Part shown: positions 38,481-50,023 of the stretch, piece after piece
How positions within the stretch are numbered: the first letter of the stretch is position 1
How the letters are laid out: every line of letters starts with the position of its first letter
DNA from: Stratiolaelaps scimitus
Lineage: Eukaryota > Arthropoda > Arachnida > Mesostigmata > Laelapidae
Reading direction: 5' to 3'
Length of the DNA: 64,000 nt
Assembly (NCBI GenBank): GCA_019614645.1
Contig: JABWDB010000005.1
Span: forward strand, 15,861,001 to 15,925,000
Position numbers and translations under genes: made by a program
Notes under the pieces: model-generated
Databases searched by the model: none
Seen by the model: the letters and a program-made list of their open reading frames with translations, nothing else
Told to the model about the DNA's origin: nothing

Positions 38481-39310
38481 AAATCGTACCTAGGATGACA
38501 TGAGCATGTTCTCACCCAATGTTGAAACAAAGTGGCTGTAAATATTATGTGCAAATGTAGTAGGAGCACTTGCTTCGAATCAGTGCGTAGCACTCTCTAG
38601 AATAATTTATTCAGAATTCTGTATAAAATTTACGTGGCAAATTTAAATTCTGTATAAAATTTTCGTTTAGGTAGATATTTCATATAACATAATTGAGCGA
38701 ATGTCCAAAGCGCACCTGTTAAAAAATAAAAATCAATGTTAGCTTGACTTAAGCTCAGCGTAGCAAAGACGGTAGTTTAGAGCCGCGACCACTGCATGAT
38801 TTGATTGCAGCCTCTTGGACAACCTGGGAATTGTGGGTCTGGTTCTCAGGATGACTGAATCAGAAACGCTAGAAGTCGGACACGGTTGCACCAATCGAAA
38901 TAATGGAGCGCTAAGGTTCACTATCAGCTCGTCCACACGAATCCATCTGGTAAAAACCCAAATTTCATGGTGGCTTACGAATACAAGAGACGATTAAGTC
39001 TCTACGATTGGTTGGCCAATATCCTAATATCAAAGTAAACACACTCGACATTTAGCCTAAGCTGCCAGGAAAGCCCAAGTCGCTTTATTCTAATGAGATC
39101 AATGTACCTCTACCTTCTCCCCTTAACTTCCTTCCCCGTGAAAGGGTTAAGGTTAGGAGCACGAGATGGTTGTATTAAAAAGGGGGCAGCTCTTACCAAG
39201 TGTTAGTTGAACTCAGTCAGCTTCAGGACGGTGCGCTTGTCAAGCTTCAATCTTCTTGAGGTCTCGGTGCTATTAGTTTAAACCAACCTACGCTATCCGC
39301 CAATTCAACG
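38416..39310. repeat. Upstream module type B (unit 3)
   Basis: Near-identical partner of 35352-36242. Confidence 0.8.
39173..39180 (+). promoter_or_regulatory. TATA-like box of array copy 3
   Basis: TATTAAAA, 138 bp before the ATG. Confidence 0.5.
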
Positions 39311-39862
39311 ATGGAGCGTTTTACGGGATCCTGGGTCAGATGCATCGTGCTTCTGTTTATGTTTGGCTCTCTGCTCGTCGCTGCGAATCCAACAGGTATC
39401 ATCATTTTGTAATTGGGATGCTTGTTAGAAATATTAATCAAAGAAAATTCGTCAGGTGCTTTTCAGGAAGTAGGATTTAAGCCATTTCATGCTCTAAGCT
39501 ATGTTGTGATTATCTGATTGACAGGTGGTGCTGATGCAATTGAAACGAGCAAAGATCGCACGCCTCGTCCATCAATGGACCTAGTCGGCGGGTGCAACCC
39601 TACAGCGTGTAACATCTCGTGCCATCTCATTTTCATCTTCTGCCATGGTGAATGCCGCCCTGATGGCTGCTATTGTTTCTGTCCGGGTCGAGGATCAGCG
39701 AGTATTTCAAACGTTCAAATCGAGTCGGGTAGTGCGTCATCAACATACGCACAAGACCCAGAAGTTCCAAGAGGAAGCCGGCTGAGCGGTCTGTTTCGCA
39801 GACTCGATGGGAGGATTGACGACGTTGACCGAAGGGTAACTGCCCTAGAGAAGAAACACTGA
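39311..39862 (+). CDS. Secreted eight-cysteine defensin-like peptide, copy 3
   Basis: Exons 39311-39395 and 39525-39862, with a 129-bp intron; 140 residues, predicted identical in sequence to copy 2. Signal peptide at 8-25, cysteines at 52, 57, 61, 68, 72, 77, 79 and 81, C-terminal coiled coil at 115-136. Copies 2 and 3 also share their upstream module, so they are the most recent duplicate pair on the 5' side. The 3' flank has more substitutions relative to copies 1 and 2 and later carries two extra blocks. Function as for copy 1. Confidence 0.85.
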
Positions 39863-41492
39863 GAAGTACTAAAGAAGAGAACGAGAGAGAGGGGGAGGTG
39901 TAATTGATTAATTAGAATATATTGTACCCCCGATACAACCAGCTATAGATACAAAAGAGTTATGGTACTAATTGCTGTTGGCGCTGGTTAAACTTGATAT
40001 TGTGAAGATTTCAACCGAGTTCTAAATAAATTGTAAAACACCTGCTGTTCCTTCAGGTTGAACACCCGAAAGTATATATATATATACTAAGCAATAAATT
40101 TATAATCATATTCATATATATATATACTAAGAAATAAATTTATAATCAACTTTTGACATCAACAGTGATAGTACTTTGCTCTATTTTATGACTTAAATAG
40201 ATTTGTCATCAGTTGGAAGCTAGAACCGAGGAAGCTGATTATTGATTCTGACAGCGATAGATATTGGGCATTGAAAGAACGAAGCGGTGCATATGAAATT
40301 AACTTTCATCAACTAGAATCGGATATAAAAAATCAATTCTGACTCATTCCCTGTCATACCATTAAGAGTGTGACAAATAATAAAAGAGCGTCAATAATAA
40401 CAACGTATCCAGAACAAGGAACAATCCGAGTCTATATACCTCTAGAATATTTGTCATAAAAAGGTTTTATATGCGACTGTGCATGAACACCCTCACCATA
40501 AGCCGTTCTTTAGCCTGAACGTGTCGATACCATTGCATCGATTGATTCTCTGTAAATATGTAGCTTCTGCCATACACGTTCTTGAAATACTTGAGCCACG
40601 CCTCATAACCTCTAAACCACGCCCTTTCATGGGTTCCCATAACACACACGTGGAATACAGTAGCGACACTTCAATTAGAAACATTCAGGCCATAATCCTA
40701 TGTGATAACAACTCTATTGGGGGACGTACTTGTCCTATATCCCCCCACAAACAGCGACGATAATGTAATCTCCTCTAGCATACGATCAGGTTAACTCCGG
40801 CTTCCGCGCTATCTACGATTATATTGCATAATACTTAGGGTGATTTTTTTCTTTTTTTCAAAGGAAGGATGTCGCCATGCTGGTGCATGTCAACACCGTG
40901 AGCCCCCTCCCCCGAACTGTTGACGACATGCAGCAGAACCACCCTCCCTAGTATAGCTTAGCGCTTATTCCTTTAGGGTGACTTAAGTAGATGGAAATGA
41001 GCCTTGACTATAGCCTTGGGTGCATTACAGTCAGTGATATGCACTCGAAGCTCCTGGTGTATAATATATATATACTTTTTCTCCTAGGATTTCACGTTGC
41101 TTCACGAAAATAGACAAAAATATAGATCAGTTAACTAGAGATCTGAAGATTTGTAGATCTTGGACAAAAGCAGAAATATATAGATGTTTCTAAGCAAAGG
41201 GACTAAGAGGTAGAAAATCCTCTCCAAAAACGCTCTCCTGCCATCCAATGATCAGAATGCAATCTACAAGCCTATAACGGTCAAAAACATGCTGAAATGA
41301 ATACGCAGGCCTGCTGGAACTCATGCAACCATTGATCAAGACAAAAGCGAGATTATCAAATAATTATCCTGACAGACCTCTCAGTTCAACTAGGAACTCC
41401 GCGAGCGCTGGGCTTACAATACCCGAGTGTAACAATCTTACAATTCTAAATTATGTAAACTCCCCAGCCGAAACTGAGCACAAATAGCCGAG

Positions 41493-41558
<66 letters not shown>

Positions 41559-42010
41559 TACAATCAAGGAACTGAGTAGAGTCAACAGTTTGCGTGATGA
41601 TTTGGGGATCACGACGTCAACTAATCTCAAATATAGCGACTATTAATCCGATATTGTAGCCACGCCTTCAGATGAGCAAACTGTATATTTCTCGCAAACG
41701 ATATTTGTTAATAGAAACCCTGATTGGTAAATGCAACTTTTTCATTGCTATGTGATACCAATTGTGGGATATACATCCCCGGTGTGAAGGATAGGGACAA
41801 TCAAACACAAAAGCTTTACAGCAACGCGATGCATAAAGGTAATTTGTGCGTCGGGTTGCTGGCGGGTCCAAGCTAGATTTTAACGACACTTTATACGGCG
41901 ATATTTTTGAAATATTATCCGATCATGATTTTATGAAGGTAAATAAGATAAAGAATAATCCTAGACACACCCAACTATTCTTCACCGCAGTTCCAACCGG
42001 GACATGGAGC
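39863..42010. repeat. Downstream module of copy 3, with two insertions
   Basis: Homology to the copy 1 flank is interrupted by about 410 bases (40725-41135) and about 300 bases (41193-41493) that are absent from copies 1 and 2. It resumes after the TA tract (41494-41554) up to the block TTCCAACCGGGA. I see no terminal inverted repeats on the two extra blocks. Confidence 0.65.
40025..40030 (+). terminator. Poly(A) signal, copy 3
   Basis: AATAAA at the position equivalent to copies 1 and 2. Confidence 0.5.
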
Positions 42011-42612
42011 GTGTCCGGGTGACATAAACATGTTCTCACGTATTGTCAAAAAAACTAAGTTGCAGTAAATATTATGTGCAAATGTAAGTATTATTATGTG
42101 TTTTACTCTGTGGTGGCTTCTTAGTTCAGGGGGAAACCGGAGACAAAATTCGCTCGTACCACAATCTGTTAAACGTTGTTATTATTATTATTTTTGCGAG
42201 AATTTTAAAGCGTTCTACAACAGCGGTTTCGTCAGTAAACCTCACTGGATGAATGAGTGAATCTATGAAACTGTTCTTGTACTGAAATCACATTATGGAT
42301 TGTGTGTAGTGTTTGCTGGGGCAGTGGCGGCATTGCCATGCCATCACATAGGCAAGTCAGTTGGCGAAAGTCAAGATAAGTCTTGAGTGACCGTTCACAC
42401 GGATGAGGCCAAAAAAGTAGGAAATAGACGATGAATAATCTCTATCACTGGCCACCACTTATTCTCGCATGAGTCCCCCTCTGCTGACAGGTCCTTAAAG
42501 CAATGCTGCGAACTGATAGTGAGATATGCCATAGAAGAATGGCAGCTGAGTGTTAGCTTTAACTCTTAAGCGTACTGGAGCACTTGGAACACATATTAAA
42601 ACTAGTCCAATA
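42011..42612. other. Spacer and left part of unit 4
   Basis: No gene. From 42405 it is homologous to 29250-29386, marking the start of unit 4. Confidence 0.45.
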
Positions 42613-42688
42613 TGTAAAAGGTATTAAGCATTTGTTTAATATTTATATATAGCAGCTTTTTTTTTATTTATGCTTAATACCTTTTACA
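42613..42688. repeat. 18-bp inverted repeat at a deleted LINE scar
   Basis: 42613-42630 is the exact reverse complement of 42671-42688 (40-nt spacer). The left arm also occurs once inside the LINE of unit 1, at about 29579-29597, so it is probably a leftover of the same insertion. Confidence 0.8.
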
Positions 42689-43591
42689 CACAGAGCTATC
42701 ACAGTTCGTCAATTTGCTTGAAATTCGACGAATTGATTGAATTAATCATGCATTTTATCAAGGAATAGCCGGATAGGATAGCTCCTGTTTTAATTACCAT
42801 TATAATTATTATTTTCTTGTGTAACCTACTTTGTGTTGTAAGCTAGAAATTGTAACGAGTACTTATTTTGAATGAGTGAGTAGCACTGTCTAGAATAATT
42901 TCTTGAGAATTCTGTGTAATATATATGCGGCAAACTATGTTTAGGCATGGATTTCTAATAACCCAATAGATCAAATGGCAAAAACGCATTTGATATAAAA
43001 ATCTATGTTAACTTGGCTTACGCTCAGCGTAGCAAAGACAGTAGTTTAGAGCCGTGGCCACTGGAGCTTTTATTGCAACTCCGTGGGCAACCTGGATATT
43101 GTGATCCTGGTTCTCGGAATGACTGAACCGGAAATGCCAGAGATTGGACACGGTTGCACCGATCGAAAGCGATTGTGTTAATCTCCAATAATGTAGGACA
43201 AGGGTTCATTATCAGTTTGTCCACTCATCTGGTAAAAACCCAAATGTTATGGTGCCCTATGAATGCAAGAGACGATCAAGGCTTTACGAATGGTTTTCGA
43301 ATACATGTTATGAAAGTAAATGCGCTCGACATTTGGCCTAAGCTGCCAGGAAAACCCAAGTCGCTTTATTCCAATGAGATCAATGTACCTCTACCTTCTC
43401 CCCTCAACTTCCCTCCCCGTGAAAGGGCTAAGGTTAGGATGACGAGATAGTTGTATTAAAAAGGGGGCAGCTCTTACCAAGTGTTAGTTGAACTCGGTCA
43501 GCTTCAGGACGGTGCGCTTGGCAAGCTTCTATCTTCTTGAACTCTCGGTGCTATTAGTTCAAAGCAACCTACACTATTCGCCAATTCAACG
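42631..43591. repeat. Upstream module type A (unit 4)
   Basis: Near-identical partner of 30712-31639. It carries the copy 4 promoter. Confidence 0.8.
43454..43461 (+). promoter_or_regulatory. TATA-like box of array copy 4
   Basis: TATTAAAA, 138 bp before the ATG. Confidence 0.5.
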
Positions 43592-44143
43592 ATGGAGCGT
43601 TTTACAGGATCCTGGGTCAGATGCATCGTGCTTCTGTTTATGTTTGGCTCTCTGCTCGTCGCTGCTAATCCAACAGGTATCATCATTTTGTAATAGGGAT
43701 GCTTGTTAGAAATATTAATCAAAGAAAACTCGTCAGGTGCTTTTCAGGAAGTAGGATTTCAGTCATTTCATGCTCTAAGCTATGTTGTGATTATCTGATT
43801 GACAGGTGGTGCTGGTGCAATTGAAACGAGCAAAGATCGCACGCCTCGTCCATCAATCGATCTAGTCGGCGGGTGCAACCCTACAGCGTGTAACATCTCG
43901 TGCCATCTCATTTTCATCTTCTGCCATGGTGAATGCCGCCCTGATGGCTGCTATTGTTTCTGTCCGGGTCGAGGATCAGCGAGTATTTCAAACGTTCAAA
44001 TCGAATCAGGTAGTGCGTCATCAGCATACGCACAGGACCCAGAAGTTCCAAGAGGAAGCCGGCTGAGCGGTCTGTTTCGCAGACTCGATGGGAGGATTAA
44101 CGACGTTGACCGCAGGGTGACTGCCCTAGAGAAGAAACACTGA
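43592..44143 (+). CDS. Secreted eight-cysteine defensin-like peptide, copy 4
   Basis: Exons 43592-43676 and 43806-44143, with a 129-bp intron that reads identical to that of copy 1; 140 residues. Copy-specific changes are A102 and N127; it has E35, I46, I94 and V129. The cysteine core at 52-81 is unchanged. The 3' flank is still recognisably related to the other copies, but with many substitutions and indels, unlike the gene itself. That contrast suggests that the coding part was homogenised by gene conversion. Signal peptide and C-terminal coiled coil as in the other copies. Confidence 0.85.
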
Positions 44144-44660
44144 GAACTACTAAAGGAGAGACCGAGGGCGAGAAAGAAGGAGGTGTAATTGATCACTTCA
44201 ATTAAAATGTATTTTACCGTCGCTATTGCCAAAAAATTTGTCCACACCTCACAATGTTTGTTTCCTGTGGCAGTCAAATACTCGCTGACACACTTGACTA
44301 TGCAATAAATTATCTATAATGAGCTTTTGACATTAATAGTAAAGAGACTTTATTTTTCTTCTTCATTTCAGTAGATTAGCTATCAGTTGCAAGCTAAAGC
44401 TCATGCTGGTGACCATCGAATAACAGGAATAGTTATTTGGCATTGAAACGGGGCAGTGTATATAAAATAAAGTTTAGTGACTGAAATAGAATAAGACAAT
44501 CGATTCTGAGTCATTTCCTGTCATAGCATTAACAGCGGGACAACTAATATCATATCGTCAATAACCCAACGCATTCAGAACACGGAGCAGTCGGCGTTCC
44601 AGCCTATATACCACTAAAGTGCTTGTCATAAAAATATCTTCTGTTCGATATCATGGAACA
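44144..44660. repeat. Diverged downstream module of copy 4
   Basis: Blocks such as AGTAGATTAGCTATCAGTTG and GATTCTGAGTCATTTCCTGT align with the flanks of copies 1-3, but with clear divergence. Confidence 0.6.
44304..44309 (+). terminator. Poly(A) signal, copy 4
   Basis: AATAAA within TGCAATAAATTAT, 161 bp after the stop codon. Confidence 0.45.
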
Positions 44661-44816
44661 GGCTTTATAATCATGAAGATGAGAAGATAATCATTCAGGC
44701 TAGCAGTATCATCTGTACACTCTATAGACTCCTATGTATTAGATAGACTGTTACACATTTTGGTGTGAGTACAACCAATATTATGATTATTATTATATCA
44801 TCTATACAATTGTAAC

Positions 44817-44919
44817 TAATATTGAGTAGTAATACCTAAAGGTTAAGAGCAGAGGCCTGTCAGATAAGGAAACAGCTGAGGGTCAGCTCAAAAAAAAAAA
44901 AAAAAAGTAATATTGAGTA
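44817..44919 (+). mobile_element. Short retroposed insert with poly(A) and 12-bp target-site duplication
   Basis: The direct repeat TAATATTGAGTA is found at 44817-44828 and 44908-44919. Between them lie about 61 bases (44829-44889) and a run of 17 A (44890-44906). This is the classic mark of LINE-mediated retroposition of a short transcript. I do not recognise the source RNA. Confidence 0.7.
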
Positions 44920-45620
44920 TTGTTTAGTAATATTGAGTTGTTTTATCAATTCTATAATTTTGTGGATGTTTTGCTTCACTTTCTACTTTTCGTTAGACAC
45001 AGTCTGTAAAATTGTACTAGCTAGAAACATGGTTGGTCAAATGTTGATTTGTTGTCGTCGAAAAAGAAATTGTCATGTATACATTATTCTCAATTTGTTA
45101 CAGTATGTTCAAATGGGTAAACCTGCAACACATCGGGTGGCTTGGGGCAGCCACAAAACGCCTGGTAGGTAGCGCCGAAATGATCTTACGCAGGTGGTGG
45201 ATGTCTTCGTTGCAAACACCATAGTGGAGCCAACGCGCTTTGAGAAATAGAGCGCCATGTATTGATATCACACAATAGTGTACATAAATAAAACAAAATG
45301 AATCATATCATTATGACACAGCTGTATCGTATTTTTATTCATTGGTTTCACGATAACGAAGCGATGGTCAGTCTATAATCACTATCTATGATCGAGTTTA
45401 TGTACATGGACATTTCCGCTGGCGCACCAGCAACATCACGTCTTCACGCCAGCGATTCATACGTGAGTCGAAGGTTCTAAGCCCAAACAATATATATATA
45501 TATTATTTGGGTCTGGAATCTTTGAAATAGCTGAACGATGGTAGGAACGATGATATATTTTACAATGTTACAATGAGGTTCTCGATGAAGAGATAATAGC
45601 CGTTAGATTATATCCTTGTA
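44920..45620. other. AT-rich spacer
   Basis: A segment at 45104-45164 is flanked by an acceptor-like TTGTTACAG and a donor-like GTAGGT and is open in one frame, but it has no supported neighbours. Otherwise nothing recognised. Confidence 0.3.
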
Positions 45621-45989
45621 ATGTCTACGTCGCCCTGGCCAGCCTATGCTACCAGTTATAGGCTCGAGGCGGTGAATCTCATTGCGCAGAATACGGCTTT
45701 CGTGACTCGCTTGAAAGCGTTTTGTTTTCGCGCCAGCTCGACTGGATACATGCCCAACGATCTGGCACCACGCTTCGAACGTATAATACGTACGTGTATG
45801 CCAAAGCCGTCATTCACTACGGTGGTGAACCGAACACAGTACGACGGAATAACGCAGTTCGCACTGCTTGAGCTAATCGATTCGGTATATTATATTAGCA
45901 ATGTATCGCTGACTGTATTAAAATTAGCCCATCAAGCGGCATCGGTGAGCTGCCACGAATGCGATCTGAAGAAGTCGGCGAATGGTTAA
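45621..45989 (+). CDS. Uncharacterised 122-codon open frame
   Basis: An intact ATG-initiated frame, richer in GC than its surroundings, with an AATAAA (46205-46210) downstream. The predicted protein has no signal peptide, membrane segment or motif that I recognise; it has five cysteines, including a CHEC near the end. It may be a single-exon gene, an exon of a larger gene, or chance. The tail-to-tail placement with the galactosyltransferase gene leaves room for a real transcript. Confidence 0.33.
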   Translation: MSTSPWPAYATSYRLEAVNLIAQNTAFVTRLKAFCFRASSTGYMPNDLAPRFERIIRTCMPKPSFTTVVNRTQYDGITQFALLELIDSVYYISNVSLTVLKLAHQAASVSCHECDLKKSANG

Positions 45990-46651
45990 TAATTAAACAG
46001 CTAAAATGAGATCTTCATTAAGTCAAGATTCGGCATATACCGTTCAAAATAGTAGCTAACGCACATTGAGCTTTTCGATGAAATGAACAACACCACCGAA
46101 ATAAGACGATGGCCACCAGATCGCCTACGCACATGTTCGGGAATTGCATGAGACGTGACTCGGCGAAAGTTCAGGAGGATCTCGTCGTATAAAAGTAAAA
46201 GCCGAATAAACGAACTAACGAACGATTAACATTATAGAAGCTAGGCAACATCTATCCTCTCTCTCTCTCTCTTAAGCTGCGTCATTCATTAATCGCGTCC
46301 AGTTTACCTCAGTTGGTATGCACATATACATACTGGATCAACTTGACTGTACAGCCGAACTGGTTGGAACAATATACGTATGTGTGTGTGACATATATAT
46401 ATATATATATATACACTTTACACATTCTCACAGAAATGCAATCGTAATTCCGAGTGACCCAAACCACGCGAACCACCGAAGAAACCACGTGGCCCAGTGC
46501 ACTTTCTTTAAGAACCAAGAAATTTATCAACACAACAACTACCCTCGAGGTATCCTCCCCTGGTTGAATAAACGTCAAGTTTCTCTTCGTAATCAACTTC
46601 GCTCCATAGGGTCTATCGCGACTACGATAACACGAACATTGATCGCAATGA

Positions 46652-48717
46652 TTATCCATTGTTCTTTGATGTATTCGCATGCAGCTGTACGGTGATCATC
46701 GTATACAGTGGATTCCGGTGTATAGCTAGCAGATCGTAGCGTAGATTACTTAGACCATCGTGCTTCCATTTGGCTTCGCTCTCCGCCAAAAGGGAGAATC
46801 GATCAGGATTCGGTACTGCTTTACTATGACTTAACATAGTATACCTGTGAAACGAACCGGTACAATGGTACGCATCAGACATAATAGGTAAGTCCAGTAA
46901 TTCTTGAGGTAGACTATTGAATATGATACTGAAATCTATCCTCGACAAGAACAACTGAGTCGATTGCTGCTTTCGTGGATTTCTTGACACGAAATACCAT
47001 CTCTTATCTTGCCACATGGGGCAATAGAACACTACGATAATAATACTAATAATAATAATAATAAATTACCTGGAAATGTCCGACGGCCAACGGATGATTT
47101 TCAGGCCTGCCAGACCTATACGTATAGCTAGGTCATCGTCCTCTGCGCCCCATCCCCAAAAACGGTTAGAGAATCCGTTTACCTGACAATGTCGCAGGAC
47201 CAACAACACCGTAATAAGGACACCGTTGGTTAGTCACTTCGATGCAAACGATTTAGAAACCCATGACAGCAATTATGATTCATTAATCCTCATAGAACGA
47301 TATCCAATAACCGATGAGAATCTCTAATGCACCCTCAGTTATAATGCTAAGAAAAGTTCTCCTGACATTACAGACGTCAATATTGTATTCGAAAAAACAA
47401 CGTTGATTGCACAAAAACAACAATAAGTCAATTATCGAAAAGCGTAAAATCGTGCTACCATTTTAAAGTGACTTCGCTGCATGGCGATGACACCTCCGAA
47501 GATGTCAGCATACGGCAGTACATAGCGAAAGGTATCAATTGCTACGCACATATGCCTAGGCTGGCTGCTGCATGCGTAAGCGTTCTGTAATTAATAAAGA
47601 TCAACGAAATAAAGAATCTAAGAAATTTCATAAAAAAGAAACAAGCGGATGACGTGTCCACTACAACACGGCATACAATGTCCCTGTGTCTTGTTCGCGA
47701 ATGGCGTTCGGTTGACGGGCCGATGAGACAATATGTTCAAGTAAATTTTAGATTTTTGTTTGTTGCGTGGAAACCTCCAATATCCAATATCAGTATGCTA
47801 CATTGTTGCTCTGTTGTTATGACAAAAATGCTTCCTAATGAACTTAGAATGGTGACTATGGTGATGATGCCGACTCGTTACCTGCGAATTTTCCGGAAGT
47901 AGGTCCACATCATGGAAGATGAAACAGCAGAAATGATCCGAATCCCTAAGCGCCTCACGAAAACCGACATTGAATAGCATCCCTCTGTTAAACGGGCCAC
48001 CTTTGCTCTGTTGAATTACGTACAAGGCATAAGCAATACCTTGTTTAGCGAGGAAATCGTGCATATGCTGAACAAACAGATCGAGGTGCTCTGGACGATC
48101 CCGATAAGGCACCTTCGAATTTTACGGGAGAAAACACATAATAATTAGTTACTTTTGTGCTCATAGCTGCAGTAATTATGGATCATCTATGACTTATCAT
48201 TGTTACTCATCATCGTGCCTGATCCAGTGAGCGGTTGCTGCTAACTGTGTGATTCATACATTGCTGCAACCATAACAGTTGTCATCTCTAGATCGACGGA
48301 GCGGTACTGCGAAATGATCAGATCATTGTTACTAGTACTACAACTACTATTATTACCCTGTATTAATAAAAATTGTGAATTTACCACAATAGCTGTGCGG
48401 TATGCTGGTTCGCAACCGTCTGGCTGTATTAGCGATAGGCCGCTTTTGTTGAAGTGTCCGTGAAGACGTCGCTCGAGCGATTGCAGATACGCTTCGTCGA
48501 CGATCCGACGCACAGCAAAATAGTTCTGATCGGTGGGCGAAAGCTCGCAGTGGCCAGGCAATGGTACACAGGACACGACATCATCAAGGCTCGTGTAGGT
48601 CACATCACGGCCCGTGGGACATCGGAGCGCAAGAATGAACAGGAAAGCGGTCAGAATCATGAGCCAGTGCTCGCACGCCAACGTGCGGAGGAAGGCACGC
48701 ATCCTCGGTCGTACCAC
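46652..48717 (-). CDS. Beta-1,4-galactosyltransferase family glycosyltransferase (type II membrane protein)
   Basis: Five exons on the minus strand: 48717-48385, 48112-47882, 47584-47459, 47182-47070 and 46844-46652. All have GT-AG introns and consistent phases, giving 331 residues, a little short but normal for glycosyltransferase family 7. There is a short cytoplasmic tail, a membrane anchor at about residues 17-33, a stem, then the catalytic domain from VPYRDRPEHL (112-121). FNRGMLFNVG (152-161), the metal-binding D179-V-D181 in FHDVDLLPEN, QPRHM, FGGV, WGWGAEDDD (239-247) and the metal ligands M271 and H274 (MLSH) are all present. It should act in the Golgi, moving Gal or GalNAc from the UDP-sugar to GlcNAc. 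Which sugar is used cannot be told here; arthropod members often prefer GalNAc. A243 replaces the usual second Gly of WGWGGEDDD. Confidence 0.94.
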
Positions 48718-49700
48718 TGATGATACGTCGGTGAACAGATGAGACAGTTGACGTCAACTACCGGATATGGCCGTACAGATGCGGCTCGTCCCCCGAACAG
48801 CGCAGGTGCAGGCCTCGTGTCGATACTGTCCTTGTGACACTCTGCCGCACGAAATCCCCACAACTGTGACAGGCGTGAAACCGCTCATAAGGTCTTGCTC
48901 CACTCGTTAGCGTTAACGCGTGGCGGCAGTCTGTAATCACTCATACGAAGATCAAAATGAAATCTAGCATAATCCGAGATTTTAATTGAGATCTCTATTT
49001 AATTAAAACTGAAAATGCCCTTTTGCCGAAAGACGTTTTTAATTTTCATCAGCGAGGCATTCGCCTTTTCTGATGTCGCAAATGTAGCAAATGTCACACT
49101 CAATATGCAATCATATACAGTATTCAATATATTCACAACGACCTTTCTATATGCCTGTAACAACATGATAATTACTGCGGCGACTATCGTGAGGCCATAT
49201 TTATGATAAAGGCGCTCAAGCCCGAATTCGATATTATTTGATAATCATCTATAATCATTGTAATTAGTGTTCATGTAGAGATTATTATTCATTGTTATTA
49301 TTAAAGCTCAACTGACGCATACAGGCGTGTCTTATTTTTATTATTGATTTCAACATAGCCATTGTAATTCTACTTATGGCTTTTGTCATCGAACAGGCTT
49401 TTATCATCTTGATTCGATTTATTATTAGTACCTGTTATTCAATAGACTTCTCGCTTGGACAAACGCTGAGAATAATTAGCTATATTTTCTTCTAAGTATC
49501 TATATTTTTTAGAACAAAATTTTTGCCTTTCAGTTCCACTTGATTGATTGTCACAAGTAACATCTTTCATAGGAAGCAACGTTCGAGCAGAACGAATCTA
49601 TTTCCTCTTGACAAATTATCCTCAGTTTTACATCTCGTTAGTCGAATGCAGTGCCCAGCAGTAGTATGGCAATCCTTCAATAAAGCGCGATTAGGTATTG
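48718..49700. other. Upstream region of the galactosyltransferase gene
   Basis: 48718-48940 is GC-richer and probably holds the leader and promoter of the minus-strand gene. The rest is AT-rich, with no exon supported. Confidence 0.4.
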
Positions 49701-49711
49701 ATTTTCCGATA

Positions 49712-50023
49712 ATGCCTATCTGTTTTGATATTGTTCAACGAAATTTCCGAATTTTGATTCTATTTCATTTTGTTTATATATCCTATTTAACTTACGCAGT
49801 GGAGCTTTGCAGTAATAATGCCTCATTAGAAATCGATACATCCAGGAGATGTAATAGCAGATCTTTGGCTGAGACGCCACAATTCGGTGATTATCGACTC
49901 AGTCAATGTTGTCATGACATACACACACGGCTACCAGCAGCTTTGCCAATGAATTACATCACTAAGATCATGCCAAATTGTTATGGTACGACTGTCTTTC
50001 AGCAAGACTCCCAGGCTCCATAG
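49712..50023 (+). CDS. Possible small secreted protein (103 codons)
   Basis: An ATG frame whose first 30 residues include a hydrophobic stretch (ILILFHFVYISYLTYAVEL), followed by a hydrophilic part with several cysteines, including a CC pair. The open frame extends upstream without an ATG to 49544, close to a pyrimidine-rich TTTGCCTTTCAG, so it could also be an internal exon. No family recognised. It could be chance in AT-rich DNA. Confidence 0.25.
   Translation: MPICFDIVQRNFRILILFHFVYISYLTYAVELCSNNASLEIDTSRRCNSRSLAETPQFGDYRLSQCCHDIHTRLPAALPMNYITKIMPNCYGTTVFQQDSQAP

Noticed and set aside
45104..45164. Possible 61-bp internal exon with good splice-like ends
   Set aside because: No neighbouring exon in phase could be found on either side.
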